Assembly (NCBI GenBank): GCA_015056815.1
Contig: SVFN01000007.1
Coordinates: 74,456-138,455 of the forward strand
Direction: 5' to 3'
DNA: 64,000 bases
Origin: Lachnospiraceae bacterium
GTDB taxonomy: Bacteria > Bacillota > Clostridia > Lachnospirales > Lachnospiraceae
Shown: one piece after another, positions 25,296 through 34,064 of the stretch
How the letters are laid out: each line of letters starts with the position of its first letter
How positions within the stretch are numbered: position 1 is the stretch's first letter
Notes under the pieces: generated by a model
What the model was told of the DNA's origin: nothing
What the model saw: the letters and a program-made list of their open reading frames with translations, nothing else
The model's database searches: none
Program-made: the position numbers and the translations under genes

Positions 25296-26282
25296 TCAGA
25301 TCCTCTTATACTTTCCCTGGTTATATTCATTGAAAAGAGCTCTAAGTTCAGCAACCGCCATATCATAATCCGTCTGCTTCGGAACAGGCTTTTCTATTTC
25401 AAAAATATCCATCATCTTGTCATAAAAGGCGAATCCGGTGTCTGTTATCTCTCCTGTACTCATCAGCTTTAGAATCACAACCAGTATCTCCTGTACAGAC
25501 TTAACCACATCTGTAATTCTCACATCACCCCGAGCAACCATATCCTCTGCAATCATAACTGCTAATCTTTCAGAAAGATTATTGAAAAATTTACGCTTTG
25601 TATTTTCATCTAGACCCTTCATGGCTTTTGTAAGAGTTGTGTTATCTACATCCCGCAATATTCTTTGTGTTGCACGATCATCAATCCGGCTCATAACAAT
25701 CTCAAATAACTTAATAAGGAAATACCCCTCTTCATCCTTTGACCAAGAATGTGATTCCGAGCATACCTTATCTACGGTCGTCATGTCCACCTGTTCATGA
25801 ACCTCTGTCCTATACCAGGATTCCTTCTTCTCACGTTCAGCCAATTCACGATATTCCTTTTCAATATGTGAAGGCACAAGTGCTAATACCAATTCTTCTA
25901 TCACACGAGGATTTACTCCTTTTTGAAGATTCCTTGCAGACTCCATATAAATCATCACAGCAAGCGCGTCATGCGCGTGCAAATTCAAGGCATAATACCT
26001 TGATACTGCCAGTTCATGGATTAGCTCTGGATCCGCACCATCAACAACCAATGTTATAATCTGCTTCCAAACATCTTCACATGGGAATTTGCCTCTTGGT
26101 TTATAGAGTTCCTCCTCTAACCGAAGAAGTCCTTCCTTTCTACATATCCATGCCATTCTGTCCACCATGCGAATAACATCAACAATCTGAGCATCTAACT
26201 GCTCACCTCTTGGATTGTTTTTATTATATTCTTCAATTTCTGCACTTATCGTTCTTAATTCTACAGCCAATTCCTTATACAT
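25296..26282 (-). CDS. Soluble fusion of a MotA-like cytoplasmic domain and FliG C-terminal domain
   Basis: Residues 190-280 match FliG_C closely: EIVMSRIDDRATQRILRDVD (FliG: DDRxIQxxLREVD), TKAMKGLDENTKRKFFNNLS, and RITDVVKSVQEILVVILKLM then STGEI. Residues 37-140 resemble the cytoplasmic part of MotA/ExbB-type stators (ICRKEGLLRLEEELYK, then ITLVVDGADPELIHELAV). There is no membrane helix and no flagellar gene in the window. In flagella these two domains touch, so one protein may have fused stator and rotor parts into a soluble module. It sits in an operon with a GNAT enzyme and small Cys proteins. Function unknown. Confidence 0.75.
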   Translation of the reverse strand: MYKELAVELRTISAEIEEYNKNNPRGEQLDAQIVDVIRMVDRMAWICRKEGLLRLEEELYKPRGKFPCEDVWKQIITLVVDGADPELIHELAVSRYYALNLHAHDALAVMIYMESARNLQKGVNPRVIEELVLALVPSHIEKEYRELAEREKKESWYRTEVHEQVDMTTVDKVCSESHSWSKDEEGYFLIKLFEIVMSRIDDRATQRILRDVDNTTLTKAMKGLDENTKRKFFNNLSERLAVMIAEDMVARGDVRITDVVKSVQEILVVILKLMSTGEITDTGFAFYDKMMDIFEIEKPVPKQTDYDMAVAELRALFNEYNQGKYKRI

Positions 26283-26285
26283 TTC

Positions 26286-26978
26286 TCAGCCTCCTTCACC
26301 TGGTATATCTCTCAACATTACTGCCAGCTCATCCTCCGACAACCTATGTATCTGCGTGTTTTCATCACAATACGCAATTGGTAGCCATACAAAACAATCT
26401 ATAGAATCATTTAAGAAATTATCCGGCTTATTCGATACGTTCATTTCTTCTTCTGGTCGTCTCTTATCGAATCCATATAGCTTAGCCATAATCAATATAC
26501 AAATAGGATTGCCAAAATAGTCAGCCTGCACCAAATGGTATATCGTATCTGACCATCGATCCAAAATTTCTTCATATCTGTAAATGCCCTTTATATGATA
26601 TTTTGCAACCAAATAATATTTGTTTTTAAAAACAATCTTCCTTATATTATATGAGAGCTTTTGGATATGATAATTTGATGGCCAATCGTAAACATTTGTA
26701 AGTGTAATATCAAAGTCTACTTCTTCAAAATCCTGTTCATCTATAATCTTTGCCCCATTATCCTCTTGATAAATATTTAATTCTTCAGAATCACACCAGT
26801 AATCAGAAATAGTTTCTCCACCTTTGGATCTAAAATATCTATCCACTTTTTCTGGACATCTCTCCTTCACCAACGGAATCCAGTGTTCTTCAAAATCCTT
26901 TATATCATCAACAAAATATGACTCCGTGCCATCAGCTATCGGAGAGCAACATTCATCATATAATTCAATCTTATACAT
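26286..26978 (-). CDS. Unknown protein (230 aa)
   Basis: The ATG at 26978 overlaps the end of the GNAT gene by 8 bases, so translation is coupled; upstream in-frame ATGs lie inside that gene. MYKIELYDECCSPIADGTES... is acidic and soluble, with aromatic-rich segments (SDTIYHLVQADYFGNPICIL). No domain recognised. It lies between the GNAT and FliG-like genes and likely works with them. Confidence 0.7.
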   Translation of the reverse strand: MYKIELYDECCSPIADGTESYFVDDIKDFEEHWIPLVKERCPEKVDRYFRSKGGETISDYWCDSEELNIYQEDNGAKIIDEQDFEEVDFDITLTNVYDWPSNYHIQKLSYNIRKIVFKNKYYLVAKYHIKGIYRYEEILDRWSDTIYHLVQADYFGNPICILIMAKLYGFDKRRPEEEMNVSNKPDNFLNDSIDCFVWLPIAYCDENTQIHRLSEDELAVMLRDIPGEGG

Positions 26979-27978
26979 CTTCGTCATCCTCATAGCAGGG
27001 TGCGGCATCATCATGAAAATCCGGCTGATTTGAAATGAACCAAACTATATCAGAAGTAGTCGCATCCATATGAGACTTTACATATTCAGTAACGATCTTC
27101 ATTCTTTCTGGCTTCTTCTTGGCATAAACAATAACGCCAACAACATAATCCCAATATGCATCCTTAATCTGCCACAGCAGCTTTGCAAGTTCTGATACCC
27201 CAGGTCTCATGTCAAATCTATACTGCAACACATGTGTAAGTAGCTTCTCCGGAGCGACATTAAACTTCATAGCAAGTCTTCGCATATCATCCGTAACTTC
27301 ATGAGCATTTTCTTTCTCATACTGCTCCATATATTCTTGATCATGTAAAAGATGCTCTATAATTTTTTCCGGCACACCCGCCAATGCTTCACACATAGAC
27401 TGACTTACTGTATTTTCAGGATCTACACGCGCTATAAAATCACAAACTCCAGTACAATCTCGTACCTTATCCATAAACGCAGCTAATGCTTGTCGACCAT
27501 ATCCTCTATGCTGATATTTTTTTAATATTTCTATAGCCAACTCCCAGCGTTCATGTTTGATATTCTTAATACTGCAATATCCCACAAAAGCATCATCTGC
27601 CTTCTTCCTAATAATCACCATGAAGACCTTTTCATCATAGAAATCTTCTTTTAAGAAGTCCTCATATCCCGGCATCTTGAAGACACTAGGCATAAGCGTA
27701 GTCTCCCTTTGAAGCTTAATATACTCATCTACATCGCCTTCTCTCGGCTTGCACAGCTTCAACTCATCGGTTTCCGCAAATATGCTCCACTGCTTCTCTT
27801 CCTCAAATCTATAATATTCTTCAACCTCTTCAGATACATCTGAGCCAACAATCGAATTTAATGTTGCTGTCAGCTCCTCTTCTATAGCCTCAAGATCAGC
27901 TCCTTCGCTTTCAAGCAATTGCTTCGATATATCCTCCAGTTTTTTTGTCATAACCTTATGCCTATTATTCATATTCAC
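26971..27978 (-). CDS. GNAT N-acetyltransferase with extra helical domains (335 aa)
   Basis: Residues about 75-215 are a GNAT domain: ELKLCKPREGDVDEYIKLQR, MVIIRKKADDAFVGYCSIKN, ERWELAIEILKKYQHRGYGR (acetyl-CoA loop QHRGYGRQA), and FIARVDPENTVSQSMCEALA. It is flanked by an acidic helical N-terminus and a C-terminal helical region (about residues 230-335). Overlaps both neighbours by a few bases. Target unknown; a protein or small-molecule amine. Confidence 0.85.
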   Translation of the reverse strand: MNMNNRHKVMTKKLEDISKQLLESEGADLEAIEEELTATLNSIVGSDVSEEVEEYYRFEEEKQWSIFAETDELKLCKPREGDVDEYIKLQRETTLMPSVFKMPGYEDFLKEDFYDEKVFMVIIRKKADDAFVGYCSIKNIKHERWELAIEILKKYQHRGYGRQALAAFMDKVRDCTGVCDFIARVDPENTVSQSMCEALAGVPEKIIEHLLHDQEYMEQYEKENAHEVTDDMRRLAMKFNVAPEKLLTHVLQYRFDMRPGVSELAKLLWQIKDAYWDYVVGVIVYAKKKPERMKIVTEYVKSHMDATTSDIVWFISNQPDFHDDAAPCYEDDEDV

Positions 27979-28259
27979 CCTTCCCTCGGAGTAATACTTG
28001 CTGGTTCATTCTGAATTCTTGCAAGTACCACCTTCTGATCATCTGTCATATCCTCTACACTCTTAATTGCACCAGACTGCAGAGCCCACCAAAGTGTTTC
28101 CATCATCCCGCAATCCCCACAGGTTCTGGGCGATACAATTCCAAAGGATCCCATTCTAGGCGGATAATCCCAGCCTTCATTGAACGCCTGCTCTGAGGTC
28201 ATGATTTTAGCCTTGCCGCAAACCTCACAAATATGTATCAGCTTCTGTTCCTTCTCCAT
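27975..28259 (-). CDS. Zinc-binding small protein (94 aa), first gene of the FliG-like operon
   Basis: Two CxxC pairs (HICEVCGKAK and RTCGDCGMME) frame a stretch IMTSEQAFNEGWDYPPRMGS that is common in small zinc proteins of this group. Overlaps the GNAT gene by 4 bases. Promoter with the shared operator lies directly upstream. Confidence 0.75.
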   Translation of the reverse strand: MEKEQKLIHICEVCGKAKIMTSEQAFNEGWDYPPRMGSFGIVSPRTCGDCGMMETLWWALQSGAIKSVEDMTDDQKVVLARIQNEPASITPREG

Positions 28260-28296
28260 AAGCCCTCCTCTTCACAATCCATCTATACTTACAATA

Positions 28297-28341
28297 AGGA
28301 TAGCATCCAGCATCATTTATTTCATTTAACGCGTAGTTGAA
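28297..28341 (-). promoter_or_regulatory. Shared operator/promoter, copy 1
   Basis: Inverted repeat TTTAAC-GCGTA-GTTGAA (28325-28341, plus strand). On the minus strand its inner arm merges into the -35 ATGAAA (28320-28325), then 17 bases to -10 TATCCT (28297-28302). Drives the operon 28259-25113 (Zn protein, GNAT, unknown, FliG-like, Cys-rich). Confidence 0.85.
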
Positions 28342-28343
28342 AA

Positions 28344-28655
28344 TCACATATTAGCCAACACTCTCATCTGTTCAATAGCTACTCTACGCAGCTTATCGTC
28401 CTTGATGTTATTAAAAAGCGCCATCACTTCCTCGCATGAAGAAGCTTCCGACTCACCATCCGACAAATAGCTCACTGATGTATCCAGTAGCTTCGCAATA
28501 TCCTTAAGAATACTGATCTTAATATCAATCTTGTCATTCTCGTATGCAGAAATAGTAGCCTTCTTTGTACAAAGCAGCTCTGCTAAATCAAACTGTGTTA
28601 AGCCTTTGTTTCTTCTACATTCCGCAATTCTTTCTCCAATTGTATTTGTCTTCAT
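28344..28655 (-). CDS. XRE-family transcriptional regulator (103 aa)
   Basis: Classic XRE helix-turn-helix: GERIAECRRNKGLTQFDLAE, LLCTKKATISAYENDKIDIK, then a helical tail. The ATG at 28655 is preferred to the far upstream in-frame codon because GGGATGA lies before it. Its stop is 3 bases from the outer arm of operator copy 1. Its recognition helix differs from the SVQAVYKW group. Confidence 0.85.
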   Translation of the reverse strand: MKTNTIGERIAECRRNKGLTQFDLAELLCTKKATISAYENDKIDIKISILKDIAKLLDTSVSYLSDGESEASSCEEVMALFNNIKDDKLRRVAIEQMRVLANM

Positions 28656-28706
28656 TTCATCCCTTTTCCGGGCGATAACCGGAAATGGATTCAAAGGCGC
28701 AAAAAT

Positions 28707-28757
28707 GGGACGCAAAAGAAAGGCCAGTCCAAACTGGTTATCTTTCTCATGCGTCCC
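28707..28757 (-). terminator. Long hairpin terminator
   Basis: Nested stem: GGGACGCA/TGCGTCCC outer, AGAAAG/CTTTCT middle, CCAGT/ACTGG inner, then five T on the minus strand. It ends the 28868-29068 gene. Confidence 0.8.
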
Positions 28758-28867
28758 TAGGATTGATACTAATTGGCATCGACCAATCTATAGCAGTATC
28801 TCCTTTATCATGAGGCCCTCATGTAATTGTTCGTAGTTAATAGTTGTCTATTCTGATGTTAACTCAC

Positions 28868-29068
28868 CTAAAGATAATAGCGATTATCCTTATCAACCTT
28901 AGCGACAATGTCGCCTTCTGTATACTTCTTCATAATGGAAACCTTTTTGCAGGTATGACACTTAAAGGTCATTCCCACCATAATTGGTGTATCAAGGTTT
29001 CCTGTAGCCATGTATGACATTTTCATACTCTTTTTGTACTTCTTGCAATAGAATTCAGTCTCCTGCAT
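28868..29068 (-). CDS. Zinc-ribbon small protein (66 aa)
   Basis: MQETEFYCKKYKKSMKMSYM... has CKK near the start and CHTCKK later, in keeping with a zinc ribbon. A textbook ribosome binding site (AAGGAGGTGTCTTT) fixes the start. Single-gene transcript between a divergent XRE gene and the hairpin terminator. Confidence 0.7.
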   Translation of the reverse strand: MQETEFYCKKYKKSMKMSYMATGNLDTPIMVGMTFKCHTCKKVSIMKKYTEGDIVAKVDKDNRYYL

Positions 29069-29437
29069 AAAGACACCTCCTTACATACAAAACTGATAGC
29101 TCATTTTGTACTTGAAAAGGAAAAGGGATGTCACCTTTACAAGTTACTGCGGAACGTTGATTACTCGATCCGCAAAGTAGGTCTACTATATCGCGCCAGA
29201 GTTCGCGCAGCCTACTGAATACTCTTAAGCAAAATATTATACCCCACTCCATTTGAAATGTCGTGGAGTGCTTACGTTTGATAATATAGAACATATGTTC
29301 CCGTTCGTCAACAACATTATTTTGTGCATTTAAGTTGCATTTTATTTTCTCCAAGTATGGCTTATGCACAATTTATCGAGCGTAGTAGATGTTATACTTT
29401 CAACTGTCAGTATAAATTATAGAAGGGAGTGGCTCTC
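29069..29437. other. Divergent promoter region
   Basis: About 370 bases between the zinc-ribbon gene (-) and the small XRE gene (+). It contains a structured GC-richer piece (GTAGG near 29179 with CCTAC near 29213, enclosing GCGC words). The minus-strand frame open through most of it has no ribosome binding site and overlaps that of the zinc-ribbon gene, so I do not call it a gene. Confidence 0.4.
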
Positions 29438-29647
29438 ATGGACTATACAAATAATCTTTATGAAATTCGCAAAAGTAGGAACCTCAGTCAGGAAGATTTG
29501 GCAAGGTCTGTAGACAGCTGTCGTAACACCATCGGTAATATTGAACGTGGTCTCCAGGATCCCTCTCTCAGCATGGCATATAGAATCGCGAAGTATTTTG
29601 AATTATCGGTTTATGAAATCTTTCCAATAAAAGAAGCGGCGAAGTGA
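29438..29647 (+). CDS. Small XRE-family regulator (69 aa)
   Basis: MDYTNNLYEIRKSRNLSQED, then LARSVDSCRNTIGNIERGLQ and PSLSMAYRIAKYFELSVYEI is the minimal Cro/CI-type HTH of Firmicutes mobile elements. Start 29438 with GAAGGGAG upstream. The only plus-strand gene in the 21-64 kb region. A GC-rich hairpin at 29632-29668 follows and probably terminates it. Confidence 0.85.
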   Translation: MDYTNNLYEIRKSRNLSQEDLARSVDSCRNTIGNIERGLQDPSLSMAYRIAKYFELSVYEIFPIKEAAK

Positions 29648-29674
29648 TCAAATAATCCCTTCACCGCCGCTTTG

Positions 29675-30532
29675 TTAATTTAGGCAATGATATATCGCTC
29701 TATAGAACGAATATAAATCCTGTCCTTCAGATGGTCCAGAAACACTGCCATCTCCTGCTTCTAAAATCTTCCATGTGCCATCAGTCAGCTCTGCATAATC
29801 CAATGTATAGAATGGAGATGGAAGCCTCTTATAGCGATCTATTAATTCTCTAGGAGGCTCTGCAGTAAAATCCTGCTGAAGCGAATTTCTAGATACAGCT
29901 GCAACCTCATTACCAATATAATACACACGATATTCATTGGTTTTGTCTCCGTAGCTTGCAAGGTCTACATATTCTTTAAAACATAATCCCCCGGAAATAA
30001 GCTCTCCACGATACTTATAGAATATCTTCATAGCCTCTTTGAACTCAGCATCTGTTGTTTCTTTTGTAAAATACTTAGGGAAATCCGTTCCCTTTACAGA
30101 TTTCACATAATCCTTAACCATAAATCGATCAAATCTTTTCTGAATATCATTCAAGGAATAAGCGGATGCTAGTGGAACAGCTATCATTCCTGGCGTATCA
30201 TCCGCAATCGCTTTGTATACATTCGGAAAATAATGAAAATACCTATACTCAATTGGATTGGTAATAAGCGTAATTCCACTCTTCTGAAGCTCCTCATAGA
30301 AGGAAGTATACTGTTCTTCCTTCATCATCCAACCTCGATAGACCGCATTTATGGGCTCTTCAATAGCTTTTGAAAGAACAAGCTTTCCTTCGTTAAACCA
30401 TTTTGCATAGTTAAACAAAATAACTTCCCAAAGGCCAGTATCCAAGGCTGCTTCATATTCATTTTGTATATCTTCGTCTACCTTCTTTCCATCAAAAAAG
30501 CTTGATGGAAACAAGATTGTATTAACCTTCAT
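29675..30532 (-). CDS. ATP-grasp enzyme, R2K-like clade (285 aa)
   Basis: Features of this clade: VYRGWMMKEEQYTSFYEELQ, ITLITNPIEYRYFHYFPNVY, FMVKDYVKSVKGTDFPKYFT (the ATP-binding Lys pair), EYRVYYIGNEVAAVSRN and the acidic metal site YTLDYAELTDGTWKILEAGD. ATP-grasp enzymes join a carboxylate to an amine or similar via an acyl-phosphate. Members of the R2K group have been predicted from gene context to belong to RNA repair and conflict systems, which matches its place as last gene of this operon. Gap to previous gene is 4 bases. Confidence 0.8.
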   Translation of the reverse strand: MKVNTILFPSSFFDGKKVDEDIQNEYEAALDTGLWEVILFNYAKWFNEGKLVLSKAIEEPINAVYRGWMMKEEQYTSFYEELQKSGITLITNPIEYRYFHYFPNVYKAIADDTPGMIAVPLASAYSLNDIQKRFDRFMVKDYVKSVKGTDFPKYFTKETTDAEFKEAMKIFYKYRGELISGGLCFKEYVDLASYGDKTNEYRVYYIGNEVAAVSRNSLQQDFTAEPPRELIDRYKRLPSPFYTLDYAELTDGTWKILEAGDGSVSGPSEGQDLYSFYRAIYHCLN

Positions 30533-30536
30533 ACCA

Positions 30537-31994
30537 CTATGGAGCCATTATTGAAATAATCGCATCCTTATCCTTTCCATAATTTATTAATCCCATTACA
30601 CGATCAGCCAAATCTCTTAGAAATTCCGCATATTCCCATTTTCTTTCGAACCGATCCTTTTCATTTAACTCAGCAATCTTAGAATCGAACTTGTCAATCT
30701 CTTTAACCACAGCTGCTGAGATATCAGCCTTCTCTGGAACATAGCTTCTGTCGCAGAGATATAAAGATACCGCAATTAAATTATAAGAGAGCTTCTCGAT
30801 ATGCTCTGCATCATAGAAATTATGAATCATATCAATGCCAAAGCCTATAACCTTCTTGCCATTTGGATCATAATCGAACCTTACTCGTCGCTTATTATAG
30901 GTCAGTTCCATGTCTAGATATCTCTTAAAGATTTCATATACGATGCCATCTACATGCTCTGCCGGAACAGATATTTCAGGATTCAGTTCCTCAACTTCAC
31001 TAAGATATATATGTCCTTCATCCTGCACCTTCACCGGACGAATCCAATAAGAATTTCCCGAATCATGACCGGACAATACCATCGGAATGGTATAAGCTGT
31101 ATCAATATTAACCCTTTCAAGATACAATGGGCTCAAATGATTGTGTGCCCATTTATTATAATTGTATCTTATGGTTATACTCGCATCTGAATAATCATCA
31201 ATTGCATCGGGGGCTTGCGCCTTTTTGACATATCTTGCCCAATCCTCCTGTGACACATCAACTCGCCCAATCTCTGTAGTTCCGATAAAGCGAACATATT
31301 CTCCCAATTCAAATGGATTAGGCAGAACAACGTAAGCATTCTCGAATCTGTGTCGACCAAGAGAATCTACGAGAAGCTTATCCTCCTTTGATACCTCATA
31401 AGACCAATAATCAATAAGCTTTCCATCAGAATCATATTCCAATGCCGCCACGGGGCTTCCCGGAATATCCAACTCCTCGATTTGTTTATCTACATCCTTA
31501 ACAAGTATTGGAGACACTACAGACCACTGTTTCATCTTAACTGTGTCCTCACCTATAATCTGAAATTTCTCAATTTTGAATGCGAAGCCCTCTCTTCTGC
31601 CAGCCTCATATGCTAATTCTGCTGAAGCAAAATATCCAATTATACAATCCTCTCCCGGATACTCATATGTATTTGTAGCATAAACAAAGCCCTGTTTATT
31701 CTCATCAAAAAGCTTAAATGCCACCGCGTCATATCTGATTCTTTCAGATATCTGACCTTTAAGTATTTCATCATCTGTTTCCTGCATTATCTTTATCAGA
31801 TCAGCATACCTTTCAGATAACATCTTTTCAGTATTCCAAATAATAGTCGCTTTATCTCTATCTGAAAATGTCCAATTGTCTGATTCGATTTTTGCTCTAA
31901 CGTCTTTTGAAGGAATATATTTTTCGACAAAGCTACCTTCAACTTCACTAGGCTGTAATAATGCAATTTCATAATCGACATAGAAGTGTCGCAT
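30537..31994 (-). CDS. Unknown 485-aa protein in the RNA-repair-like operon
   Basis: Starts MRHFYVDYEIALLQPSEVEG with GGAGG before the ATG. No known domain. The middle contains VYATNTYEYPGEDCIIGYFA, FKIEKFQIIGED and FENAYVVLPNPFELGEYVRF, a beta-rich region that may be a PUA/SH3-like fold; the C-terminal part is helical (KWEYAEFLRDLADRVMGLIN). Weak similarity of layout to the protein at 3344-4267. Always considered with its neighbours, it may be a substrate-recognition or scaffold factor; this is inference. Confidence 0.75.
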   Translation of the reverse strand: MRHFYVDYEIALLQPSEVEGSFVEKYIPSKDVRAKIESDNWTFSDRDKATIIWNTEKMLSERYADLIKIMQETDDEILKGQISERIRYDAVAFKLFDENKQGFVYATNTYEYPGEDCIIGYFASAELAYEAGRREGFAFKIEKFQIIGEDTVKMKQWSVVSPILVKDVDKQIEELDIPGSPVAALEYDSDGKLIDYWSYEVSKEDKLLVDSLGRHRFENAYVVLPNPFELGEYVRFIGTTEIGRVDVSQEDWARYVKKAQAPDAIDDYSDASITIRYNYNKWAHNHLSPLYLERVNIDTAYTIPMVLSGHDSGNSYWIRPVKVQDEGHIYLSEVEELNPEISVPAEHVDGIVYEIFKRYLDMELTYNKRRVRFDYDPNGKKVIGFGIDMIHNFYDAEHIEKLSYNLIAVSLYLCDRSYVPEKADISAAVVKEIDKFDSKIAELNEKDRFERKWEYAEFLRDLADRVMGLINYGKDKDAIISIMAP

Positions 31995-32009
31995 GTCCTA
32001 CCTCCACAA

Positions 32010-32168
32010 TCATTTACTCTTCGATGCACTATGATTAGGATTACACTGATTTGCGTGATTATTCATAGCTGCTGTGTGTGCAGCATTATTTGGATTTGAC
32101 TGATTAGCATGATGATTCATCTGCGCCTGTGTATGTGTATTTCCTGAACAACCTTTTCCTTTTGACAT
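32010..32168 (-). CDS. Asn/His-rich small protein (52 aa)
   Basis: Excellent ribosome binding site (AAAGGAGGAG) before MSKGKGCSGNTHTQAQMNHH. The rest is two imperfect repeats around HANQxNPN (HANQSNPNNAAHTAAMNNHA then NQCNPNHSASK). Short proteins with the same NHANQxNPNN repeats occur in Lachnospiraceae genomes, to my memory. Function unknown; His and Asn repeats could bind metal. Confidence 0.75.
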   Translation of the reverse strand: MSKGKGCSGNTHTQAQMNHHANQSNPNNAAHTAAMNNHANQCNPNHSASKSK

Positions 32169-32179
32169 TTTCTCCTCCT

Positions 32180-32764
32180 TTATGGCCAATATCTCTTAAT
32201 CATACGTTCCATATTTGCTTTTCCTACTGGATTAGCTGTGTGAATGAAAATTTTGTAGAACTTTTCTTCCGATACAAGATAATCCAATATTTTAATTGCA
32301 TCTCCACCCAACCAAGCAAATTCGCCTAAGTCATGGTCCAAATCCAAGCATTCAATTGTTCCACCATTTGCCTCGATTTTTTCAATTAATGCTACTGTTT
32401 CTTTTACAGATTTTGTACCGATATAACCACTTGGAACACTTCTTAAATCATCTACATATATTTTAAATGAGTCGCCTGTTTTAATATCAAAGTCCCAGCG
32501 CTCTACCTTTTCAATCTTTTCCAATTTGTCTATATCTAGTCGCTCTGTCTCCGTCCCATCCATCATTTGAAGCCTAAAATATTCGCTTCTTATATGTACT
32601 GATGATATCAGCCCTTCGAGAACCTGATTATCATATGTAACACGAAACACATCTGCATATTCATTTGTCAAATCTTGGGCATCAATCAGCGCCATAAAAT
32701 TATTACCTAATTCATTAATACCCACTTTAGTAAAACTTTCATTTATCATCGTATTAATCACCAT
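32180..32764 (-). CDS. cREC (cyclic-phosphate processing receiver-like) domain protein
   Basis: The C-terminal 100 residues match the cREC type: FKIYVDDLRSVPSGYIGTKS, ECLDLDHDLGEFAWLGGDAI, KIFIHTANPVGKANMERMIK. The acidic DD and DHD pairs, and the HxANPVG motif, are its hallmarks. It is a divergent receiver fold predicted to act on cyclic phosphate ends of RNA in repair systems. The N-terminal 90 residues are unassigned. The ATG at 32764 overlaps the previous stop; 32749 is the alternative start. Confidence 0.8.
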   Translation of the reverse strand: MVINTMINESFTKVGINELGNNFMALIDAQDLTNEYADVFRVTYDNQVLEGLISSVHIRSEYFRLQMMDGTETERLDIDKLEKIEKVERWDFDIKTGDSFKIYVDDLRSVPSGYIGTKSVKETVALIEKIEANGGTIECLDLDHDLGEFAWLGGDAIKILDYLVSEEKFYKIFIHTANPVGKANMERMIKRYWP

Positions 32765-33458
32765 GAATTCCAAATTCTTCGATATCTTCAAACATAATCT
32801 GAACCTTATCTGTAATTCTAGAAGTGTGATAATGACCTGCATACCACCACTTATAGTCCAACTTAATTTCGATATCGCTTAACCAGTGCTCCGTAGAATT
32901 ATCAACTTTACTCTGATCTATACCAGAAATAAACAAATCTATCGGCATATATTCAAATGGCAACGTATGAGACAGAACAACATCTATCTTCCAATCATTT
33001 TTTGCAAGCTGACTTTCCACATATTTTTTTATTTCATCGGATGGCTGCTCATCATCAAACCATGGATATCCCATCTGAAGCCTATACCATTTGTCGACAC
33101 TGTATGCACCACCAATAGCAATACATTTCTTTCCGTCAAAATCATAGATTTCCCCATCCTTAGCAAAAAGAATATTAGGATAATCATATTCATACCAGGC
33201 GGTACCACCATGAAAGGTTGTAGTCTTATAGCTTTTTATTGTCTCCGGTCTTTTCTCATGATTTCCATGAATACAAAAAATCTTCAGAGGCAATCTGGCT
33301 AACAGTTGCTTCTTCCAACCATCTCGTGGATAACCAGAGAAGTTGATACCCGCATCACCGAGTATAATCATTACATCATCTCTTGTTGTTTCCACGCGGT
33401 CACAAAAATCTATTATTCTTCTAAACTCTCCGTGAGTATCTCCTGTAATATAGATCAT
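32754..33458 (-). CDS. Calcineurin-like metallophosphoesterase (234 aa)
   Basis: MIYITGDTHGEFRRIIDFCD, IILGDAGINFSG, CIHGNHEKRPETI, VLSHTLPFEY and WYAGHYHTSR give the full metal site. Normal length for single-domain members. Its stop overlaps the cREC gene, and it starts 2 bases after the next phosphoesterase. Substrate unknown. Confidence 0.9.
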   Translation of the reverse strand: MIYITGDTHGEFRRIIDFCDRVETTRDDVMIILGDAGINFSGYPRDGWKKQLLARLPLKIFCIHGNHEKRPETIKSYKTTTFHGGTAWYEYDYPNILFAKDGEIYDFDGKKCIAIGGAYSVDKWYRLQMGYPWFDDEQPSDEIKKYVESQLAKNDWKIDVVLSHTLPFEYMPIDLFISGIDQSKVDNSTEHWLSDIEIKLDYKWWYAGHYHTSRITDKVQIMFEDIEEFGIHGD

Positions 33459-33460
33459 TG

Positions 33461-34009
33461 CTATACTTCCCCATCCTTTGCCTTAAAAATAGCATTGTTT
33501 CTCACGAGCTCATTGAACGAAGCTGGAGCATAATTATTAATCATGCAGCCTGCATTAAGTGCATGTTCCTTGTTCTTCATGAACTCATAGGTCTCATTCT
33601 TTCTATTATGAATATGACCATAAATATGCCATGTTCCTCTAAAGTATCCATTCCACTCAGCTATCGGAAAGTGACAAAGACTGATTTGCTTGTCACCATC
33701 CTGAACATGCATCATTCTTTCAACACCCTCAAGGTAATGAAGCGCCTTAGGATTACTTAAAATAGGAACATCGTGATTACCAAGAATCAGTATTTTATGT
33801 CCCTTTAGCTGACGCAGATACCATTCAGCCCCATACTGGCTGTGATAGCAAATATCACCGAGTATATATACCGTATCATCCGGCTGTACACGCCCATTCC
33901 ACAGCTCTATCATTACTCGGTCCATCTCATCCCTATCTGTAAATGGCCTATGATCAAAGGCAATTACATTAGTATGTCCAAAGTGTAAATCACTCGTATA
34001 TAAATTCAT
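33461..34009 (-). CDS. Calcineurin-like metallophosphoesterase (182 aa), paralogue of 5301-5843
   Basis: MNLYTSDLHFGHTNVIAFDH, YILGDICYHS, LILGNHDVPIL, CHFPIAEWNG and IYGHIHNRKN mark the fold. It matches the 5301-5843 protein in length and motif spacing. Third phosphoesterase of the operon. Confidence 0.9.
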   Translation of the reverse strand: MNLYTSDLHFGHTNVIAFDHRPFTDRDEMDRVMIELWNGRVQPDDTVYILGDICYHSQYGAEWYLRQLKGHKILILGNHDVPILSNPKALHYLEGVERMMHVQDGDKQISLCHFPIAEWNGYFRGTWHIYGHIHNRKNETYEFMKNKEHALNAGCMINNYAPASFNELVRNNAIFKAKDGEV

Positions 34010-34064
34010 CTTTCATCATCCTCTCTATGTCCAGAGGTGATCTGTTTATACATATCCAAACCTC

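Noticed and set aside
29055-29369. 104-aa open frame on the minus strand
   Set aside because: It has no ribosome binding site, runs over the site of the 29068 gene, and has atypical composition.
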